Shown: positions 58,852 through 64,000 of the stretch, piece after piece | How the letters are laid out: each line of letters begins with the position of its first letter | Numbering within the stretch: the first letter of the stretch is position 1 | Source: Bacillus_AD sp047238185 | GTDB taxonomy: Bacteria > Bacillota > Bacilli > Bacillales > DSM-1321 | Length of the DNA stretch: 64,000 nt | Assembly: GCF_047238185.1 (NCBI RefSeq) | Contig: NZ_JBDFMI010000001.1 | Coordinates: 1,550,001 to 1,614,000 of the forward strand | Reading direction: 5' to 3' | Position numbers and translations under genes: made by a program | Notes under the pieces: generated by a model | Seen by the model: only the letters and a program-made list of their open reading frames with translations | Database searches by the model: none | Told to the model about the DNA's origin: nothing

Positions 58852-59343
58852 ATGAATATAAGAGAAGCGACAATTTGCGATATGGAAGCTGTATACTTAA
58901 TGGGCTATGACGCATGGGGAGATAATAGGCAAATAAATGAGTATTTAGACATGTGCAGACAATCAACAAAGTATCAGCGAGGACAATGGTTTGTATTGGA
59001 ATGCAGTGAAACAGGAAATTTGCTAAGTTCATTGATTGTATACGATTTAACTCAGCAGGAAGGGCGTATACATAAAGGAATCGGTTCAATCGCTACCGCG
59101 CCGCCTGAGCGCTGTAAAGGTTTAGCTGCTACTTTGCTAAAGGGCGTTATGGAAAGAATGGAATCGGCCCACCAAGATGCACTCTTTTTTTTATACAGTG
59201 ATATCGGCACGGATTATTATTGTAAGCTTGGTTTCAAGGTTCTGGATGACCATAACCAAAAGTATAAAAGCCATATTTGCATGTGGTATTCAAGTAATGA
59301 TCACTTAGATTTTATGACAAAAGAGATACCTGATTATTTCTAA
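58852..59343 (+). CDS. GNAT-family acetyltransferase, 163 aa
   Basis: A compact GNAT protein. It starts MNIREATICDMEAVYLMG, the usual first strand and helix. The acetyl-CoA loop is GSIATAPPERCKGLAATLLKGVMERM, with Cys in place of the usual G or H, and FFLYSDIGTDYYCKLGFKVLDDH is the typical late segment with the Tyr acid. The substrate is unknown. GGGAG lies 13 bases before the ATG; an ATG four bases earlier is out of frame. Confidence 0.8.
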   Translation: MNIREATICDMEAVYLMGYDAWGDNRQINEYLDMCRQSTKYQRGQWFVLECSETGNLLSSLIVYDLTQQEGRIHKGIGSIATAPPERCKGLAATLLKGVMERMESAHQDALFFLYSDIGTDYYCKLGFKVLDDHNQKYKSHICMWYSSNDHLDFMTKEIPDYF

Positions 59344-59516
59344 AATGAAATTGAAATCGATTATCTGACTTAGATATGCCAGGCAGTGCTTGTTAGAGAT
59401 GTTGACGTTAAGCGTCTATGAATGAATTTGCATCGATAGATTGATATAATGAGCTCCTTCCAGTAGCGGAATGGACCTATTGATAATATCACCTCAGGAA
59501 CAGGAGAGTATATTAT

Positions 59517-60221
59517 ATGAGAAAACTATTTATAAGTGATATTCATGGATGTTTCAATGAAATGAACATGCTGTTGAAGCAATCGGATTTCGACCCAGCA
59601 GTCGACCAATTGATTGTGGGTGGGGATTTAATTGATAGAGGCCCTGATTCGGCTAAAGTGTTGGCATATATGAAAGGACTCCAAGAGAATAATCCGGATA
59701 AGGTGATTGTCCTTTTGGGTAACCATGAAGATATGCTGAACATGTATATTAAGGGGATTAATACAATGTGGTTGGGGCACGGAAAGGAAGCCATCCGGAG
59801 CTTTAAGGAATATTTTACAGATGAGATGCTTCAAGAACATATAGAATGGTTGTTCCGTCAGTCTGTCATATACGGCGATGATGAGTTTGTGTATGTCCAT
59901 GCAGGTATTATTCCCTCTTATGCATTGAACGATCAGCCAAGGGAGGAGGTTCTGTGGATGCCATATAGCAGAAGTGGAGTCCGTTTCTCGGCATATGGAG
60001 TAGAGGAAATTCTCCGGGTAACGCATCAGCGGAAAGTAGTCCATGGGCATACTCCAACTGCATCCATTAAAGATGATGGTGCCCGAATTTGCTGTGATTT
60101 GGGGGCCGGCGTATACAAGGATAGAGCAAAATTGGCATTGGCAGATCTTTCAGGCGGTTTTTATTATTACTATGACTTTAGCGAGAAAAAAATAAAAACG
60201 GCAAAAATCCTTTCCATATAA
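59517..60221 (+). CDS. PPP-family Ser/Thr phosphatase or bis-nucleotide hydrolase-like phosphoesterase
   Basis: A 234-residue metallophosphoesterase. All PPP motifs are present: ISDIHGCFNEM, VGGDLIDRGPDS, LLGNHEDM and the His in VYVHAGI and HGHTP. Relatives include phage lambda-type phosphatases, PrpE and diadenosine tetraphosphatase-like proteins, so protein or nucleotide substrates are possible. Monocistronic; no paired kinase gene nearby. Confidence 0.88.
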   Translation: MRKLFISDIHGCFNEMNMLLKQSDFDPAVDQLIVGGDLIDRGPDSAKVLAYMKGLQENNPDKVIVLLGNHEDMLNMYIKGINTMWLGHGKEAIRSFKEYFTDEMLQEHIEWLFRQSVIYGDDEFVYVHAGIIPSYALNDQPREEVLWMPYSRSGVRFSAYGVEEILRVTHQRKVVHGHTPTASIKDDGARICCDLGAGVYKDRAKLALADLSGGFYYYYDFSEKKIKTAKILSI

Positions 60222-60364
60222 ATAACAAAGGCTCCTTCTGCTATTTTTATAGTTATATAACAATAAATCCCTTCTTTTCATCGTTTTTTATACGTTTAAC
60301 ATCTTGTTAAAAGAGGAAAAGGTTATCCATATAAAAAATGAATACACAAAAGAGGGTAAAAGTC

Positions 60365-61867
60365 ATGAATGATGTACAAAGTTCCTCTGTTATTGCAGAA
60401 CCAATCAATAATAACGGAACTACAGTTGCAGTAATTGGGAAAAAGAAATTGGAAAGAAAACTTAAATCTCGGCACCTTATGATGATTTCTTTAGGTGGGA
60501 CCATCGGTACCGGGTTATTTCTGGCAAGCGGAAATGCAATCCATATTGCTGGACCAGGAGGAGCATTGCTTGCTTATAGCCTGGTTGGAATTATGGTCTT
60601 CTTCTTAATGACAAGCTTGGCGGAAATGGCGACATATATGCCTGTATCGGGGTCGTTTAGTACGTACGCTGCCAAATTCGTAGATCCAGCTTTGGGATTT
60701 GCTTTAGGATGGAACTATTGGTTTTCGTGGGCGGTTACAATTGCTGCTGAATTATCCGCTGTGTCACTAGTCATGAAATTTTGGTTTCCTGATGTGAATT
60801 CGCTCGTATGGAGTGCAGGATGTTTAGCAGTCCTCTTTTTATTAAATGTTTTGTCCGTAAAAAGTTTCGGTGAATCGGAATATTGGTTTGCATTAATCAA
60901 AGTTGTGGCTGTCATATTTTTTGTTGTGACGGGCATTTTAATGATTTTGGGCATTTTTGGTGGGGAAGCGATCGGTTTTAAAAATTTCACAATCAAGGAT
61001 GCACCGTTTAATGGAGGGTTTATGACGGTGTTCGGCATTTTTATGGCAGCCGGCTTTTCCTTTCAAGGAACTGAATTGCTCGGTGTGGCAGCGGGAGAAA
61101 GCCAAAACCCGCGAAAAACCATCCCATCGGCAGTAAAATCTGTATTTTGGAGAATTTTATTGTTTTATATATTGACTATTCTAGTTATTGGGTTAATAAT
61201 CCCTTATACTAATCCGAATTTAGCTTCTACAGATGATGTAACCATTAGCCCGTTCACACTTGTTTTTCAAAAGGCTGGGTTTGCGTTAGCTACTTCTGTG
61301 ATGAATGCCATCATTTTAACATCCATCTTATCTGCCGGTAATTCAGGCTTATACGCAGCAGCCAGAATGCTATGGAACCTTTCAAAAGAAGGGAATGCCC
61401 CTCGTTTCCTAGGCAAAATTAATAAAAGGGGGATTCCGATGAATGCTTTGATTGCCACTTCTCTCGTAGGTTGCTTGGCTTTTCTATCGTCTCTATTCGG
61501 AGATGGGGTTGTGTATGTTTGGTTATTGAATGCATCGGGATTAACGGGATTCATCGCTTGGGCAGGCATTGCGATCAGCCATTACCGTTTTAGAAAAGCC
61601 TTCCATGCACAAGGGAAGCACACCGATGATTTAATCTATAAAGCAAAATGGTATCCGTTTGGCCCTATCTTTGCCTTGATTCTTTGCCTTATTATTATCC
61701 TAGGCCAAAACTATTCTGCTTTCGCCGGGGATTCGATTGATTGGCACGGATTATTGGTCTCCTATATTTCGTTGCCGATTTTCTTGGGATGCTGGATAGG
61801 GTATAAATGGAAATATAAAACCAAAGTCATTCCCCTTAATGAATGTGATCTTGAATATAAAGGATAA
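60365..61867 (+). CDS. APC-family amino acid permease (LysP-like)
   Basis: A 500-residue transporter with 12 helices. The consensus region is RHLMMISLGGTIGTGLFLASGNAI in helix 1, then FKNFTIKDAPFNGGF and FQGTELLGVAAGESQNPRKTIP, the AAT-family signature in helix 6. The pattern is closest to lysine/basic amino acid permeases, but specificity is not proven. AGAGGG before the ATG at 60365 is preferred over an in-frame ATG nine codons earlier. The short upstream region holds no lysine riboswitch. Confidence 0.87.
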   Translation: MNDVQSSSVIAEPINNNGTTVAVIGKKKLERKLKSRHLMMISLGGTIGTGLFLASGNAIHIAGPGGALLAYSLVGIMVFFLMTSLAEMATYMPVSGSFSTYAAKFVDPALGFALGWNYWFSWAVTIAAELSAVSLVMKFWFPDVNSLVWSAGCLAVLFLLNVLSVKSFGESEYWFALIKVVAVIFFVVTGILMILGIFGGEAIGFKNFTIKDAPFNGGFMTVFGIFMAAGFSFQGTELLGVAAGESQNPRKTIPSAVKSVFWRILLFYILTILVIGLIIPYTNPNLASTDDVTISPFTLVFQKAGFALATSVMNAIILTSILSAGNSGLYAAARMLWNLSKEGNAPRFLGKINKRGIPMNALIATSLVGCLAFLSSLFGDGVVYVWLLNASGLTGFIAWAGIAISHYRFRKAFHAQGKHTDDLIYKAKWYPFGPIFALILCLIIILGQNYSAFAGDSIDWHGLLVSYISLPIFLGCWIGYKWKYKTKVIPLNECDLEYKG

Positions 61868-61871
61868 TGGA

Positions 61872-61897
61872 AAGAGACGCTTCGGGCGTCTCTTTTT
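61872..61897 (+). terminator. Terminator of the amino acid permease
   Basis: Stem AGAGACGC / GCGTCTCT with a TTCG loop and T run. Confidence 0.88.
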
Positions 61898-62058
61898 CTA
61901 TGGAAAATTTCTCGGGAAAGCGCAGGATTAGACAGGAAGGTCACATTGAAGTAGAAATGTGTAGATTCATGTTCAGAGAAAAAAGACGGATCTATCTGGC
62001 TTTACATCAGAAAATATATCATGCTTTCGACATTAGTCTTAGATTAAGAATAGTGCCA

Positions 62059-62208
62059 TTATCTAGTCAGACGTTTAATGAGATCACTGATTCCATTAGC
62101 TGATATAAGAATCAGAATCAGGATTACAATCATAGTTAAGGAAAGGATTCTGATAGAACTTGGAATAGCAATCCACTTGGCCAGTATTTTTGAAGAAAAA
62201 CGGTTCAT
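62059..62208 (-). CDS. Small membrane protein, 49 aa
   Basis: Hand-translated. One hydrophobic helix (ILSLTMIVILILISANG) between a basic N-terminus (MNRFSSKILAKWIA) and a basic tail (IKRLTR). AAGGAGAGATGAA gives a strong ribosome site. It is divergent from another tiny membrane protein at 62324. Family not recognised. Confidence 0.55.
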   Translation of the reverse strand: MNRFSSKILAKWIAIPSSIRILSLTMIVILILILISANGISDLIKRLTR

Positions 62209-62323
62209 TTCATCTCTCCTTATCTGCAGTTAATTAAGTAAGAGTTTGTTCTCTACATATGATAGATTCTTGTTCTGTTTTTCACTCTATTAAATATAAA
62301 TAGAGTGTGAGGGGGAGTTTGCA

Positions 62324-62428
62324 ATGAATCTTATCAAAAAATGTTTTAGTGATTATTTTTTTATTTGGCTGTTTTTCCTGGTAATCGTTCCAATCGCGTA
62401 TACAATAATCAATCTATCTATTAAATAA
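62324..62428 (+). CDS. Tiny membrane protein, 34 aa
   Basis: Hand-translated. One helix (YFFIWLFFLVIVPIAYTII) after a short basic N-terminus (MNLIKKCFSD). A very strong GAGGGGGAG site lies six bases before the ATG, which supports translation. It could be a regulator of a membrane complex or a small hydrophobic toxin-like peptide, but no antisense RNA or partner was recognised. Confidence 0.5.
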   Translation: MNLIKKCFSDYFFIWLFFLVIVPIAYTIINLSIK

Positions 62429-62436
62429 GTGTATGA

Positions 62437-62988
62437 CTAGTTCGTTAAAAATGTATAAAGCAACCAGGTGTTATTAAGCCGTTTAAAGGTCAGCTCAAAT
62501 TCTACACGTTGTTGAAGAGTATAATCAGTTTTAGAAAACGGTACAATAATCATATTTTTATCTTTTGAATTATAAAAGGGTGAATTAAACTCCAGCTTGA
62601 AAGAATCAGCCGTATTTTCATTAAACATCATTGTTTGGCGATATCCTGTGGATGTTGAAATAATTGCGTGGGCTTTTACGTCTATTGAAAGATTAGGGTG
62701 AAGGACTGTTTTCAAGAGTGTATACTCTTTATTTTGCATGGCGAGGATTGCTGTATACGTTTTATTTATTACGGCTTTTAAATCTTCCGGTGGCAGACAA
62801 TGTTTGTATGTTGAGCTTAGGTGGCTATTTTTCTGCCTTAACGATTCATTTTCCTTTTTCAGATTTCGGATTTCTTCCTTCAATTCCGAAGAGGTTTTGA
62901 AGAAATTTTTCTCCTTAGTACTCGCAGTGCCGGAATTAGAGCACCCCATCAATAACAACAACATAATCAGCACTATAATTCTTTTCAT
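62437..62988 (-). CDS. Hypothetical lipoprotein with coiled coil, 183 aa
   Basis: The lipobox LLMGC places the lipidated Cys at residue 16. Residues about 30-60 form a heptad coiled coil (SELKEEIRNLKKENESLRQKN). A C-terminal domain (about 65-183) has mixed alpha/beta content with a conserved-looking FKLEFNSPFYNSKDKNMIIVP region, comparable to SnoaL/NTF2-like stress lipoproteins but not provable here. AAAAAGGAGAAA precedes the ATG. Confidence 0.65.
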   Translation of the reverse strand: MKRIIVLIMLLLLMGCSNSGTASTKEKNFFKTSSELKEEIRNLKKENESLRQKNSHLSSTYKHCLPPEDLKAVINKTYTAILAMQNKEYTLLKTVLHPNLSIDVKAHAIISTSTGYRQTMMFNENTADSFKLEFNSPFYNSKDKNMIIVPFSKTDYTLQQRVEFELTFKRLNNTWLLYTFLTN

Positions 62989-63484
62989 TGTTTTCTCCTT
63001 TTTGAATCATATTGAAAATTTTACCAACAACTATATGCATTTGCAATGCTTGATTGTAAGTAGAGGATTAGGAAGTGTACATGATGGAAATTTTTATATT
63101 TTTCTAAGATGTATCTCCTTCCAATCAATCCATTTTAAGTAATGGAAAGATGGGCAACTAATGAATGGACCTAGTTTCTTCTATAATAATACGTATGGGG
63201 GTGGACTAAAAAAGAATAGAAGGTCTTCTGAATTCACCTGCATGGAGACCTGTTTTCCTGGGTTCAAATATGGGAAGCTATGACAATCATCATGACCCAT
63301 GGAATAAGTGCATTAGGTCACTATCATATTCAGTTAGCGGTAAATACCGGTGCAGTCATCATGGGCAGTTAACGTTTATTGGTAGCCATATACATAGGAA
63401 AAAAGATATAAATCAAAGAAAGAAAGAAAGAGAACTGAACAATAAAATTGTGCGTAAGGAATTGAATCAAAAGGGGGTATGGAG
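62989..63484. other. Intergenic stretch, possible decayed transporter end
   Basis: No intact gene. At about 63281-63370 one frame encodes MTIIMTHGISALGHYHIQ and a hydrophobic stretch, closed by a stop; a neighbouring frame continues with LLVAIYIGKKI. Together they look like the end of a membrane protein broken by a frameshift, but no family was recognised. An AGGTCT/AGACCT inverted repeat lies at about 63220-63250. The GGGGGTATGG at 63474-63483 is the ribosome site of the next gene. Confidence 0.3.
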
Positions 63485-64000
63485 ATGCGTTCGATAGGCA
63501 GTTTTCTCTTTGCCGCAGGTTTAAAAATCATGAATAGAAAACAGTATTGGGAAAAAACAGAAGAGGAATTTCTTGACGCCATCAGGAAAAAAAGAGAAAA
63601 AGGGACAGAATCCCCCCCTAAATGGGTCATAAAAAGAAAGAATAGTCAGCGCTGCGAATGGGAAGGCCATATTTACTATAGGATTCATTCGTCCAAAAGA
63701 AAGCCCGTTCCGATTATCTTCTATTTTCATGGAGGAGGATATGTAAATAGGATCACTTTCTTTCACTGGACTTTTTTGCGAAAGATTGCCAAAAAAGCGG
63801 AAGTAGAATTCATTGTGCCATTATACCCATTGGCTCCAACATTTCAGCACGCTTATACATTTTCTTGGATTAACCATTTATACTCTTTTATTACTGAAGG
63901 AAAGAAGTGTCCAGTTATTATCATGGGCGATTCGGCTGGGGGCGGGATGGCACTGGCGTTTGCCCAGCTTCTCAAAGTGCTGAAAAAGGATCCGCCCCAG
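63485..64000 (+). CDS. HSL-family alpha/beta hydrolase (esterase), N-terminal part (cut by window edge)
   Basis: Hand-translated; 172 codons are present and the frame is still open at the window end. The hormone-sensitive-lipase marks are clear: FYFHGGGYVN (HGGG oxyanion hole) and MGDSAGGGMALA with the nucleophile Ser in GDSAGG. The catalytic Asp and His lie beyond the edge. It starts MRSIGSFLFAAGLKIMN after GGGGGTATGG. Likely a cytosolic carboxylesterase; substrate unknown. Confidence 0.85.
   Translation, partial: MRSIGSFLFAAGLKIMNRKQYWEKTEEEFLDAIRKKREKGTESPPKWVIKRKNSQRCEWEGHIYYRIHSSKRKPVPIIFYFHGGGYVNRITFFHWTFLRKIAKKAEVEFIVPLYPLAPTFQHAYTFSWINHLYSFITEGKKCPVIIMGDSAGGGMALAFAQLLKVLKKDPPQ

Noticed and set aside
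60222..60364. Lysine riboswitch before the LysP-like permease
   Set aside because: The gap is too short and has none of the conserved junction sequences.
61867..62103. 78-codon plus-strand frame after the amino acid permease
   Set aside because: Passes through the permease terminator and overlaps the better supported small gene at 62059-62208 on the other strand.
63270..63497. 75-codon plus-strand frame before the esterase
   Set aside because: No ribosome site, His/Lys-rich composition, and it overlaps the start of the supported esterase gene.
1..64000. CRISPR arrays, insertion sequences, prophage, tRNA and rRNA genes
   Set aside because: No spaced repeat arrays, transposase or integrase frames, or cloverleaf/rRNA sequences were recognised on either strand.

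Overview
The window looks like a chromosomal segment of an endospore-forming Bacillaceae (Bacillus sensu lato). It is low to moderate in GC, has strong GGAGG-type ribosome binding sites, many TTG and GTG starts, compact intrinsic terminators, and a set of genes with clear Bacillus counterparts: the sigY-yxlCDEFG operon, lutR-lutABC with a lactate permease, nsrR/hmp, ppaC, ilvE, cvfB, yueI, ydjO, and a yocH-type LysM/3D protein. The glyoxylate-shunt pair aceB-aceA is present, which argues against B. subtilis itself. The species cannot be named from this window. No rRNA, tRNA, CRISPR array, insertion sequence or prophage was recognised.

Layout. 1-4.5 kb: the edge of an RsbR stressosome gene, then an accessory stretch with two genes decayed by in-frame nonsense codons (a VOC protein and a methyltransferase). 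4.6-16.8 kb: drug-efflux transporters (DHA2, MMPL, DHA1), an aminotransferase, the RNA-binding regulator CvfB, a wall-remodelling LysM/3D protein and an orphan MHYT-PAS-PAS histidine kinase. 17-26.6 kb: aceBA, a small zinc-ribbon gene, ppaC, an Fe-S-family protein, ilvE, and the NO-response pair nsrR/hmp. 26.6-33.4 kb: the L-lactate utilisation cluster (permease, LutR, LutABC) and a HAD phosphatase. 33.4-37.1 kb: Dps, an SDR, a YusW-like lipoprotein and a di/tripeptide transporter. 37.2-40.2 kb: the complete sigY operon. 41.25-41.53 kb: a promoter, a closed-stem structured RNA and a terminator that together look like 6S RNA. 42.4-45.6 kb: a PTS IICB transporter and a LacI repressor with an internal duplication. 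45.6-63 kb: an accessory-looking stretch rich in small membrane and hypothetical proteins, including two tiny paralogues, with an SgrR/MFS divergent pair, UppP, a PPP-type phosphatase and an amino acid permease. The right edge cuts an HSL-family esterase.

How the genes work together. Several units can be read with their own control sites. Two NsrR-like palindromes bracket the hmp promoter, giving NO-induced detoxification. A shared 13-bp palindrome lies upstream of both the lactate permease and lutABC, with a cre-like site between lutA and lutB, giving lactate induction plus carbon control. A near-consensus cre and two tandem GTTAA-N4-TTAAC palindromes lie upstream of the PTS gene. CodY-like boxes precede ilvE and the peptide transporter. 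A TGAACG/CGTA promoter of the SigY type precedes sigY. A WalR-like site precedes the wall protein. All operator calls rest on motif matching by eye.

The most promising items for follow-up are the 6S-like RNA, the LacI regulator with a 64-70 codon tandem duplication, the two tiny paralogues near 47.7 and 58.2 kb, and the nested hairpin at 15.45-15.53 kb.
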